From positions 1 through 33,154 of the forward strand of contig DBDA01000001.1 in the NCBI GenBank assembly GCA_002293375.1: a stretch of 33,154 nt of DNA. The letters are read 5' to 3'. The stretch's first letter is position 1; each line of letters starts with the position of its first letter. The position numbers were made by a program, and so were the translations under genes. The notes beneath the pieces were generated by a model. The model worked only from the letters and a program-made list of their open reading frames with translations. It made no database searches and was not told the DNA's origin. Positions 8,823-16,002 of the stretch are shown here, in pieces. This DNA comes from Odoribacter sp. UBA944. GTDB lineage: Bacteria > Bacteroidota > Bacteroidia > Bacteroidales > Marinifilaceae.

Positions 8823-8830
8823 TATATTTG
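8823..8830 (+). promoter_or_regulatory. -7 promoter element for the SulP gene
   Basis: TATATTTG matches TAnnTTTG exactly and ends 21 bases before ATG 8852. It is back to back with the MFS promoter, with 24 bases between the two boxes. No -33 TTTG is obvious. Confidence 0.55.
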
Positions 8831-8851
8831 CAGCTTCTTAAAAAAGACACC

Positions 8852-10525
8852 ATGCAGCGTAAACCAGACTTTCAGCCCCAGCTTTTTGCGGTGTTGAAAA
8901 ACTATTCTCGGGAAAAGTTCATTTCCGATCTGTTGGCCGGTATTATTGTGGGGATCGTGGCCCTTCCGCTGGCTATTGCTTTCGGTATCGCCTCCGGGGT
9001 CAGTCCGGAACAGGGATTGATTACTGCTATCATTGCCGGTTTTCTCATCTCTTTTTTAGGCGGGAGTTCCGTCCAAATCGGCGGGCCTACGGGTGCCTTC
9101 ATTGTGGTCGTATACGGAATTATCCAACAGTACGGTTTTGAGGGGTTGGCGGCCGCTACTGTGATCGCCGGCGTGATGCTGCTTTTGATGGGGTTCTTTA
9201 AATTGGGGACCGTCATCAAATTCATACCCTATCCGATTATTGTAGGTTTTACCAGCGGTATTGCGCTGACGATTTTTACCACGCAGATAAAAGACCTGTT
9301 CGGCTTGTCCATGAGCTCCGTTCCGGCGGACTTCCTTTCCAAATGGGGCGCCTATTTCGGTAGCGCGGGAACGCTTAACCTTTGGTCGACAGCGGTCGGA
9401 ATCCTTAGCATTGCGATCATTGTTTTTACGCCCCGCTTCTCCAAAAAAGTGCCGGGTTCTTTGGTGGCGATCCTCTTGATGACTGTAGTTGTTTATGTCT
9501 TGAAGCGTTGGTGCGGCATTGAAGGGATCGAAACCATCGGCGACCGCTTTGAGATCAATGCTTCCCTGCCGGATCCGGTGGTGCCGGGGTTGAGCATGGA
9601 AACCATCAACTCCCTTTTGCCGGCGGCTTTTACCATTGCTATTCTCGGGGCGATCGAATCGCTGCTTTCCGCTACTGTCGCCGACGGGGTGACGGGGGAG
9701 AAGCACAACTCCAACACCGAATTGATCGCACAGGGCGCCGCCAATGTCATCGTTCCCTTTTTCGGCGGGATCCCTGCCACGGGCGCCATTGCCCGGACGA
9801 TGACCAACATCAACAACGGCGGGCGTTCTCCCGTGGCGGGGATCATTCATGCCGTGGTGCTGTTGCTGATCCTGCTTTGCTTGGGGCCGCTGACCAAACA
9901 CATTCCGATGGCCTGCCTGGCCGGTGTGCTGGTGATCGTCGCTTACAACATGAGTGAGTGGCGCACCTTCCGCTCCCTGTTGCGGAACTCCCGTTCTGAT
10001 GTCGTTGTGTTGCTGACCACCTTCCTGCTGACCGTTATCTTTGACCTGACCATAGCTATAGAAGTGGGCCTGCTGCTGGCGCTGCTGCTCTTTATGAAGC
10101 GGGTGAGTGAGGTGACGAAGGTGTCGGTGGTGAAGCAACAGTTGGACCTCTCTTTAGAAGGGGAGATCGTCCACGAGAACGAAAAACTGGATCTGAAAGA
10201 GGGGGTCGAGGTGTACGAAATAGACGGTCCGTTCTTTTTCGGGGTGGCCAATAAATTCGACGAGTGCATGAAAGCCATCGGAGACAAAGCGAAGGTGCGC
10301 ATCATCCGGATGCGGAAGGTTCCCTTTATGGACACGACCGGCCTGCACAACTTAGAGAGCCTCTACCGCCTCTCTGAAAAGGAGAAGATCCGCCTGGTAC
10401 TCTCCGGGGTCAATCCAGACGTCCGGGCCGTATTGGAAAAATCCGAGCTGTACGGGAAGATCGGGGAGGAGAATATATGCAGCAACATCCACAAGGCCGT
10501 GGAAAAAGCAAACAGTTATTTATAA
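8852..10525 (+). CDS. SulP-family anion transporter with C-terminal STAS domain
   Basis: This is an inner-membrane anion transporter of the SulP/SLC26 family, which carries sulfate, bicarbonate or related anions. Seen: the N-terminal family motif region D-L-L-A-G-I-I-V-G-I-V-A-L-P-L-A-I-A-F-G-I-A-S-G; Q-I-G-G-P-T-G-A-F; about 10-14 hydrophobic helices; and I-P-A-T-G-A-I-A-R-T in the second half of the membrane domain. A cytoplasmic STAS domain occupies the last 110 residues, with V-P-F-M-D-T-T-G-L-H at the phospho-site loop. Length is 557 residues. ATG 8852 is chosen because the upstream extension (from 8762) would overlap the promoter and lacks family character. A porin follows after 96 bases, so the pair may move the same anion across both membranes. 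Sulfate versus bicarbonate cannot be decided. Confidence 0.92.
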   Translation: MQRKPDFQPQLFAVLKNYSREKFISDLLAGIIVGIVALPLAIAFGIASGVSPEQGLITAIIAGFLISFLGGSSVQIGGPTGAFIVVVYGIIQQYGFEGLAAATVIAGVMLLLMGFFKLGTVIKFIPYPIIVGFTSGIALTIFTTQIKDLFGLSMSSVPADFLSKWGAYFGSAGTLNLWSTAVGILSIAIIVFTPRFSKKVPGSLVAILLMTVVVYVLKRWCGIEGIETIGDRFEINASLPDPVVPGLSMETINSLLPAAFTIAILGAIESLLSATVADGVTGEKHNSNTELIAQGAANVIVPFFGGIPATGAIARTMTNINNGGRSPVAGIIHAVVLLLILLCLGPLTKHIPMACLAGVLVIVAYNMSEWRTFRSLLRNSRSDVVVLLTTFLLTVIFDLTIAIEVGLLLALLLFMKRVSEVTKVSVVKQQLDLSLEGEIVHENEKLDLKEGVEVYEIDGPFFFGVANKFDECMKAIGDKAKVRIIRMRKVPFMDTTGLHNLESLYRLSEKEKIRLVLSGVNPDVRAVLEKSELYGKIGEENICSNIHKAVEKANSYL

Positions 10526-10621
10526 AGGAATAGTGAGGATGAAACCCGCATGCTGACAAGCGCCAAAGAGTATGTTGTTGCAAAGGGTTCCATACGACCA
10601 TAAAGGAGAAAAATACAACGT

Positions 10622-11770
10622 ATGAAAAAACGGATGATTCTTGCCTGTCTCTTTTTGGCGCAGTTTTTGCTCTGCCGGGCGCAGGCGTTTGTTGCCGGGG
10701 AAGGCAACGATTTTGAGTGGCGCATCAGCGGGCGGGCGATGTTCGATGGCGGACTGTTTTTCAGCGACAAAACCGATTTGGGGAACGGAATGACCTTTGC
10801 GGACGGACGGATCGGCGTGACCGCCCGCTTCCTGCAAAACTGGGACGGGAAGGTCGAGTTCGGCTATTCGGCAGGCAGGATGTCCATTCGGGATGTATTT
10901 GTCGGTTACAACGAGGGGCATTCACGCTTACAAGTGGGCCATTTTTACGAACCTTTTGGGATTGAAGGGCGGATTGGAACGGCCGATTACCGATTGATGA
11001 ACGGGGCTACCACTGCTATTCTTTTGGGCGATAAGCGGAAATTGGGAGTGGCTTACTCGTATACGGCCCCTGCCTGTACTGCCGCAGCCGGTTTCTTCAG
11101 TGATACGGATGTTGACAACAGCCAGGCGGAGGACGAAGGGTATACCTTGGCGGGGAAATTTACGTACCGGCCGCTTTTTAGCGAGGATAGGGTGGTTCAC
11201 TTAGGGCTTTCCGGCCGTTTCAGCGAACACGGAAAATCCGAACGCGACCTCTATACCCGGCAAGGCGGCGTACCCACCAATGTGCTGAACAGTATGGCCA
11301 ATCAATTCCTGAACGTAGCTGTTTCGGACCTGGTTAACCAGTGGAAGTGGGGGGCCGACCTGATCTGGGTACGCAACGGCCTCTATCTGCAGGGGGAATA
11401 CAACCAGGTATTGATAAACCGAACCTTCTCGTTGAAAAATTATGCCGCACAGGGTGCTTACGTACAGGCCGGAATCCTTTTGCTGGGCGACCGCCGGTAC
11501 CCGTACAGCCCCGCCCAGGGGTGGGTTTCCAATCCCGGCGCCGGCAACCTGGAGTTGTTGCTCCGTTACAATGTCACAGACCTGAACGACGAAGCAGCGG
11601 ATATTCGGGGCGGAAAGTTGCAGGACGTGACCTTCGGGGCCAACTATTTTATCAACCGCTATGTGGCCGTTCGCCTGAATTACGTACACGCTTCGGTAGA
11701 TGAAAACGGTTTTTACGGTGTCGGAGAGTCGTTTGATTATGTTCAGGCGCGCCTGCAACTCAATTTTTAA
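10622..11770 (+). CDS. OprP/OprO-like outer-membrane porin
   Basis: This 382-residue outer-membrane beta-barrel starts with a signal peptide ending C-R-A-Q-A (residues 1-22) and ends in a phenylalanine (Q-L-N-F), as barrel proteins do. Alternating strands run throughout. The patterns D-V-F-V-G-Y-N-E and R-L-Q-V-G-H-F-Y-E-P-F-G-I-E-G match the phosphate-selective porin O/P family as found in Bacteroidota. Anion selectivity is a family expectation and has not been shown here. It follows the SulP gene by 96 bases with no clear promoter or terminator between, so cotranscription is likely. Its TAA overlaps the stop of convergent topB within the sequence TTAA. The bases around its start are identical to those around the start at 32288. 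Confidence 0.87.
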   Translation: MKKRMILACLFLAQFLLCRAQAFVAGEGNDFEWRISGRAMFDGGLFFSDKTDLGNGMTFADGRIGVTARFLQNWDGKVEFGYSAGRMSIRDVFVGYNEGHSRLQVGHFYEPFGIEGRIGTADYRLMNGATTAILLGDKRKLGVAYSYTAPACTAAAGFFSDTDVDNSQAEDEGYTLAGKFTYRPLFSEDRVVHLGLSGRFSEHGKSERDLYTRQGGVPTNVLNSMANQFLNVAVSDLVNQWKWGADLIWVRNGLYLQGEYNQVLINRTFSLKNYAAQGAYVQAGILLLGDRRYPYSPAQGWVSNPGAGNLELLLRYNVTDLNDEAADIRGGKLQDVTFGANYFINRYVAVRLNYVHASVDENGFYGVGESFDYVQARLQLNF

Positions 11771-13620
11771 GGTTCTTTTGTCTTTCGGGATTTGGAGGAT
11801 TTTTTCTTTTCGTCCGGGCTTGGGGTGGCAGGTTCCTCTGCCGTTTCTACGGTGATGGTTTTGGCGGCGGCGTATTTGACGTGGTGGATGATCTCGTTGA
11901 CCATGACCTTCAGTTCCTCCATAAATTCCTCTACCCGGTACTCCCCGCTTTCAATCATCCGGAGTTTCTTTTCCCACTGTCCGGTCAACTCCGCCGATTT
12001 CAACAGATCGTTCCGGATCGCTTCGATCAGCTCCGTGCCGGTAGCGGTGGCCAACAATCGTTTTTTCTCTTTCCGGATGTACCCGCGCTTTAACAACGTT
12101 TCGATGATGTTGGCGCGAGTGGAGGGCCGCCCGATCCCGTTCTCTTTCAGCAGGTCGCGCAACTCCTCATCCTCCATCTGCTTGCCGGCGGTCTCCATGG
12201 CCCGCAGCAGGTCGGCCTCCGTATAGTATTTGGGTGGTTGGGTCTCTTTTTCCAGCAACTCCGGCGTGTGCGGCCCACGCTCACCCGTTTCGTATGTGGG
12301 CAGTACGTTTTCGTCGCTCTGTTTGTTGCCCGGCGAAGGGAACAGCACCCGCCAGGCCGGTTCCACGATCTGTTTGCCGGTCGCTTTGAACTCCTCTTCG
12401 CCGGCCCGGGCCATGACGGTGGTGTTGGCAACTTCGCAATCCGGATAAAAGGCGGCGATAAACCGCCTGGCCACCAAGTCGTACACCCGTTTTTCGTCCG
12501 GACTCATGTCGTAGGTGAATACCCCTGTCGGAATGATGGCGTGGTGGTCTGTGATCTTTTTGTCGTTGAACACTTTGGCCGATTTCCGGATCTTTCCCCC
12601 TTCCAGAATGGGTTTGACCCACTCTGCGTAAGGTTTCAACCCTTGCAGTATTTTGGGCACTTTGGCGTATTGGTCGTTGGGCAGGAAATTGGTGTCCACC
12701 CGCGGATAAGTGGTCAGTTTTTTTTCGTACAACGCTTGGATGGTTTGCAGGGTCTGTTCGGCCGAGAAGGCGAATTTCCGGTTGCACTCTACTTGCAACA
12801 GTGTCAGGTCGAACAGCTTGGGCGGGTGTTCCATGGCTTTTTTGCGCTCCACGCTTACAATTTCCAACGCTTCCGGAGTGATCCGGCGAATGAGTTCCTC
12901 TGCTTTCTCTTTCTGATCGAGTCGCCCCCGGAGCGAAGAGAAAAGCCCGTCTCGGTACTCCGTCCGGACTTCCCAGTAGGTTTCAGGCTTGAAGCGGTCG
13001 ATGGCTTTTTGCCGCTCCACCACGAGCGCGAGGGTCGGCGTCTGCACTCTTCCGATGGAGAGGACGTTTTTTCCAGTTCCGTATTTCAGGGTATAGGCCC
13101 GGGTGGCGTTCATGCCCAACAGCCAATCCCCGATGGCCCGTGCCGAACCGGCTGCGTACAGGGAATCAAATTCGGCTGCGTCCATCAGTTTTTCAAACCC
13201 TTCTTTGATGGCCTCTTCCGTCAGGGAGGAGATCCACAGCCGCTTCACCGGCGCCCGGCATTTCGCCTTTGTCAATACCCACCGTTGTATCAACTCCCCT
13301 TCCTGTCCAGCGTCCCCGCAGTTGATTACAAGTTCCGCTTTGTTGACCAGCTCTTCAATCACGGCGAATTGTTTTTTCACCCCTTCGTCCCCGATCAGCT
13401 TGATCCGGAACCGGGAAGGGATCATCGGCAGCGCGCCCATGTTCCACTGTTTCCATTTCTCCGTGTACTCGTGCGGCTCCTGTAATCCGCACAAATGGCC
13501 GAACGTCCAGGTCACGCAGTACCCGTTCCCTTCCAGATACCCGTTCTTTCGCGCCGTCGCCCCCAGTACCTGGGCGATCTCCTTCGCTACACTTGGTTTC
13601 TCCGCAATGCACACCTTCAT
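11767..13620 (-). CDS. topB: DNA topoisomerase III (type IA)
   Basis: This is a type IA topoisomerase that passes single strands and decatenates DNA. Seen: the Toprim domain at the N-terminus with E-K-P-S-V-A-K-E (residues 7-14) and D-A-G-Q-E-G-E (103-109, normally D-x-G-R-E-G-E); S-I-G-R-V-Q-T-P-T (188-196); and the catalytic tyrosine Y305 in T-T-Y-P-R-V-D-T-N-F. G-I-G-R-P-S-T-R-A lies in the C-terminal third. At 617 residues it ends in a lysine/serine-rich tail with no zinc finger, shorter than enterobacterial TopB. Valine replaces the usual threonine after Y-P-R. It is preceded by its own -7-like box and by a hairpin that separates it from the upstream gene. It overlaps the porin stop. Confidence 0.93.
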   Translation of the reverse strand: MKVCIAEKPSVAKEIAQVLGATARKNGYLEGNGYCVTWTFGHLCGLQEPHEYTEKWKQWNMGALPMIPSRFRIKLIGDEGVKKQFAVIEELVNKAELVINCGDAGQEGELIQRWVLTKAKCRAPVKRLWISSLTEEAIKEGFEKLMDAAEFDSLYAAGSARAIGDWLLGMNATRAYTLKYGTGKNVLSIGRVQTPTLALVVERQKAIDRFKPETYWEVRTEYRDGLFSSLRGRLDQKEKAEELIRRITPEALEIVSVERKKAMEHPPKLFDLTLLQVECNRKFAFSAEQTLQTIQALYEKKLTTYPRVDTNFLPNDQYAKVPKILQGLKPYAEWVKPILEGGKIRKSAKVFNDKKITDHHAIIPTGVFTYDMSPDEKRVYDLVARRFIAAFYPDCEVANTTVMARAGEEEFKATGKQIVEPAWRVLFPSPGNKQSDENVLPTYETGERGPHTPELLEKETQPPKYYTEADLLRAMETAGKQMEDEELRDLLKENGIGRPSTRANIIETLLKRGYIRKEKKRLLATATGTELIEAIRNDLLKSAELTGQWEKKLRMIESGEYRVEEFMEELKVMVNEIIHHVKYAAAKTITVETAEEPATPSPDEKKKSSKSRKTKEP

Positions 13621-13639
13621 ACATCCCTGTTTTAGTATG

Positions 13640-13647
13640 CGAATATA
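13640..13647 (-). promoter_or_regulatory. Probable -7 promoter element for topB
   Basis: On the minus strand this reads TATATTCG, one base off TAnnTTTG, and ends 19 bases before the topB ATG. That is the same spacing as the better boxes in this window. It follows directly after the hairpin at 13654-13698. Confidence 0.4.
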
Positions 13648-13653
13648 GTGAAA

Positions 13654-13698
13654 GCCGGGCGCAATTTTGAAAGCAAGCTTTCAAAAATTGCACCCGGC
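13654..13698 (-). terminator. Long hairpin, probable terminator of the small CarboxypepD_reg-like gene
   Basis: Arms 13654-13674 and 13677-13698 pair over about 21 bases with a two-base AA centre. They differ by one bulged base and one C/T difference. In minus-strand RNA that difference becomes a G-U wobble, while in plus-strand RNA it is a C-A mismatch, so the stem fits a minus-strand transcript. A short T-rich stretch (TTTC, then TATATTC) follows on the minus strand. Confidence 0.65.
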
Positions 13699-13728
13699 GC
13701 AGAGAAAACCCGATAAAAACAGCTGAAC

Positions 13729-14091
13729 TTAATTCCGGTGCAGGTAGATCTTTATCTCCTGCTGATTCTCCGTGTCGATCTCTACAACGGCAGATTGGTA
13801 GGAGATGAGCACGACTTCGACTTGATGCCTGCCCGGTTTGATGTCCGGTATGCGGAAATTTCCGTCGAGGTCGGAGTAGTATTTTTTTCCGTCTACGTGA
13901 AGTGTTGCGCCGACAAGTGTTTCTTTGTTTTTGTTGTCCAGGACCGAGCCGGTCAGTTGTATGGACTTTACACGCTCCACAACAGATGTAGATGTTGTTT
14001 CTGTGGTCTCTTTGTTGTTCTTTACCTCTGTTTCCGCCCATACGGAAAATGAGAGTAAAAGGGAGACGGTGATGAGCAGCATTGATTTCAT
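13729..14091 (-). CDS. Small secreted protein with a single CarboxypepD_reg-like domain
   Basis: The product is 120 residues. A signal peptide (M-K-S-M-L-L-I-T-V-S-L-L-L-S-F-S-V-W-A) is followed by a polar linker rich in T, E and N, then one beta-sandwich domain: L-T-G-S-V-L-D, E-T-L-V-G-A-T-L-H-V, S-D-L-D-G-N-F-R-I-P-D-I, G-R-H-Q-V-E-V-V-L-I-S-Y. This is the carboxypeptidase-regulatory-like domain found at the N-terminus of TonB-dependent receptors, including the one at 16003 in this window, but here it stands alone. Start ATG 14091 gives a proper signal peptide; the longer frame from 14142 would cross the -7 box. Function is unknown; periplasmic or surface-associated. Confidence 0.8.
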   Translation of the reverse strand: MKSMLLITVSLLLSFSVWAETEVKNNKETTETTSTSVVERVKSIQLTGSVLDNKNKETLVGATLHVDGKKYYSDLDGNFRIPDIKPGRHQVEVVLISYQSAVVEIDTENQQEIKIYLHRN

Positions 14092-14117
14092 AGGTCTGTA
14101 ATCGTTTAATTTTACTC

Positions 14118-14125
14118 CAAAAATA
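14118..14125 (-). promoter_or_regulatory. -7 promoter element for the small CarboxypepD_reg-like gene
   Basis: On the minus strand it reads TATTTTTG, an exact TAnnTTTG match, ending 26 bases before ATG 14091. Confidence 0.5.
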
Positions 14126-14182
14126 GGGATAAACTGTTGCACACCCTTTGCATATTCGTTACATTCTTGTGAAGTTTCTGTT

Positions 14183-14197
14183 ACCTGCTCCGCAGGT
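14183..14197 (-). terminator. Short hairpin at the MORN gene stop
   Basis: ACCTGC and GCAGGT form a six-base GC-rich stem around the three-base loop TCC, immediately after the TGA of the MORN gene on the minus strand. There is no strong T tract, so it is only a possible terminator. Confidence 0.35.
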
Positions 14198-14679
14198 CAG
14201 TACCGTCTTTCGCCTGTCAATTCCCCTTTTTCATTCCACATCCGCCAAATACCGGTCTTTTTTCCAGAGTAATAATTCATTTCATAACGCTGCGTGCCCA
14301 ATTCGTCCCAAATGCGCCAGGTACCGTGTTTTTCACCATTTTTGTATTCCGCCTCCGAAAGCAACTGTCCCGAAATGTCGTATGTGCGCCACAATCCGTG
14401 CAGTTTGCCTTCTTTGTAGGAACGGACCTCTTTGGGCCTGCGGTTTTCAAAATAGATAACGTATGCACCTTCCGGCATACCGTTCCCGATCTGCATTTCG
14501 AGTTTGAGCGTTCCGTTGTCATAGTATTCGCGATAATCGCCGGTATAGGGAATGGTTTGCGCCTGGTCGCGGTAATACATTCCGCCGTTTTGATACAGCG
14601 TTTGTTGCGGGGGCTGTTGTACAAATGCGGTTAAGGCCAGAAGGAGAGGGGCCCAAAAACAGAGTGCTGACTTTTTCAT
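14197..14679 (-). CDS. Secreted MORN-repeat protein (YwqK-like)
   Basis: This 160-residue protein has a signal peptide (residues 1-20, ending A-F-V-Q-Q) and then about four MORN_2-type repeats of 22-24 residues: Y-Y-D-N-G-T-L-K, Y-K-E-G-K-L-H-G-L-W-R, Y-K-N-G-E-K-H-G-T-W-R-I-W-D and Y-Y-S-G-K-K-T-G-I-W-R-M-W-N. Databases often name such proteins 'toxin-antitoxin system YwqK family antitoxin', but nothing here supports a toxin-antitoxin role: it is exported and no toxin partner is nearby. It lies just beyond the terminator of the beta-helix lipoprotein gene. A near -7 sequence (TAATTTTA on the minus strand, 14695-14702) falls inside that terminator stem. The role is unknown, most likely a periplasmic or surface repeat protein. 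Confidence 0.78.
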   Translation of the reverse strand: MKKSALCFWAPLLLALTAFVQQPPQQTLYQNGGMYYRDQAQTIPYTGDYREYYDNGTLKLEMQIGNGMPEGAYVIYFENRRPKEVRSYKEGKLHGLWRTYDISGQLLSEAEYKNGEKHGTWRIWDELGTQRYEMNYYSGKKTGIWRMWNEKGELTGERRY

Positions 14680-14695
14680 GTTTTCTTGTTAAGAT

Positions 14696-14732
14696 AAAAT
14701 TACAGGTTGCAGGTACTGCAACCTGTAATTTT
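14696..14732 (-). terminator. Intrinsic terminator after the beta-helix lipoprotein gene
   Basis: A perfect 17-base stem (14696-14712 with 14716-14732) closes a three-base loop GTA. On the minus strand the stem runs into TTTTATCTT, a good T tract. T residues also follow on the plus strand. It lies 14 bases past the lipoprotein stop. Confidence 0.8.
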
Positions 14733-14745
14733 TGCTCGAATTGAA

Positions 14746-15960
14746 TTAGAATGTGTAGCCTGTCCAGCTGAAGTCAACCGTACAACCGGCGTTTCCAGCT
14801 TCAACTTTTACGTTGAGGAAGTCGGTGGCGGTATAGGCCGTCCCCGGTGCAGGTATAAGCCCGCCCTTTCCGTCGTCTATCATGTTGTTCCAGTCTACCG
14901 GATATCCCCATTTATACGAATTGACGCTGTTTATCAAGCTGTTTGTAATGCTGACGGAAGAGGTTTTGTCTCCTGCGCCTTTGGAATCGCTCATGTCAAT
15001 GACAGCGCCGGAGGATTTAACCGTTCCACTGCCTTTTACCAACGCATTTTGAATGGTGGCTTTTGCCCCGCGACGGATTTTCAGCACGTTGTTCATCTCT
15101 ACGCCGTTGTTTTCGATGGTCATGTTTTTGATGGTGAAGGAAGATTGGCCCGTATGGGTCGGGAAGTTTCCGTCGAAGTTTCCGTCTGCTTCCACACCGC
15201 TCGGGTCGGATTCCGAACTTTCAAAGCCCGCTTTCCAGACACCGTAGCAATTTTCAAGCGTTCCGCTCCAGCCTTGTGTCATGTCGAACATATCGTCGTC
15301 GGAGTTTACCACCAACAGGTTTTTTACGTTTACGCTGCCGCCGAAGAATTCAATACCGTCGTCCGCGCCGAAAGGAATGTAGATGTTTTCAATGGTGGTA
15401 CCGCTGCCTACACCGTTCAGGGTAAGCCCGTTGTGTTCCACGTTGGCGCTGTTTCTGGCCCCCGTGTACTCCAATTTCAGGTAGGTGATGGAACCGGAAT
15501 TGTCGTTGGGCATGTTGCCGCCGTAGGAGTAATCCGCGTTAATCTCGGTGGATCCGGTGGTGTTTCCGGCCAGCGGTGCACGTCCGTTGATAATCAGTCC
15601 GCCCCAATCTTCTGCGGCGGGGTTGGCTTTTCCGGAGGTCATGGTAACGGGATTTGCAGCCGTTCCGTTTACATAGATTTTACCGCCTTGCAGCACCAGA
15701 ATGTATTTGTCGAATCCTTGTTCTGCCTTGATTGTTGTTCCGGCAGGGATGGTCAATACACCGCCGTCTTTTATGAACAGGGGACCGGTCAGTTTGTACG
15801 CTACCGAAGCATCCAGCGATACAGGTTCTGTGATGTCGCCTTCCAGTTCGGAACCGTCGAACGTGTGTACGTTGTTGTCATCATCGTCGTTGCACGATGT
15901 CAAAGCTATTGCAGGCACCAGAAGGGCCGCCATTGCAAATTTCCAAAGCATTTTTTTCAT
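14746..15960 (-). CDS. Right-handed beta-helix surface lipoprotein
   Basis: The 404-residue product has a lipoprotein signal peptide with lipobox L-T-S-C (residues 20-23), followed by the acidic run N-D-D-D-D, resembling the surface lipoprotein export signals of Bacteroidota. The rest has repeated beta-helix turns: G-G-V-L-T-I-P-A-G-T-T-I-K-A, G-G-K-I-Y-V-N-G-T-A-A-N-P-V-T, D-W-G-G-L-I-I-N-G-R-A and F-F-G-G-S-V-N-V-K-N-L. The last resembles the pattern of secreted repeat proteins paired with TonB receptors. It lies 42 bases downstream of the TonB-dependent receptor and before a strong terminator, so the two are one transcription unit. A surface capture partner for the receptor is inferred, in place of a SusD. 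No catalytic motif is recognised. Confidence 0.85.
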   Translation of the reverse strand: MKKMLWKFAMAALLVPAIALTSCNDDDDNNVHTFDGSELEGDITEPVSLDASVAYKLTGPLFIKDGGVLTIPAGTTIKAEQGFDKYILVLQGGKIYVNGTAANPVTMTSGKANPAAEDWGGLIINGRAPLAGNTTGSTEINADYSYGGNMPNDNSGSITYLKLEYTGARNSANVEHNGLTLNGVGSGTTIENIYIPFGADDGIEFFGGSVNVKNLLVVNSDDDMFDMTQGWSGTLENCYGVWKAGFESSESDPSGVEADGNFDGNFPTHTGQSSFTIKNMTIENNGVEMNNVLKIRRGAKATIQNALVKGSGTVKSSGAVIDMSDSKGAGDKTSSVSITNSLINSVNSYKWGYPVDWNNMIDDGKGGLIPAPGTAYTATDFLNVKVEAGNAGCTVDFSWTGYTF

Positions 15961-16002
15961 TTTCGTGATTTTTAGTTGGTAATAAGATGGTTGGGTTTTT
16001 AT

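Noticed and set aside
9056..10138. Minus-strand open frame of 360 codons opposite the SulP gene
   Set aside because: The composition (His/Gln/Arg-rich) is typical of a shadow frame, and SulP is certain.
12238..13485. Plus-strand open frame of 415 codons opposite topB
   Set aside because: It lies wholly antisense to a clear topoisomerase gene and has no recognisable family; long mirror frames are common in GC-rich codons.
14197..14679. Toxin-antitoxin system suggested by the YwqK family name
   Set aside because: The protein has a signal peptide and no toxin gene is adjacent; the name is an annotation habit.
14707..15975. Plus-strand open frame of 422 codons opposite the beta-helix lipoprotein
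   Set aside because: Antisense to a gene with a proper lipoprotein signal and repeats; the frame runs through the terminator hairpin and has no family character.
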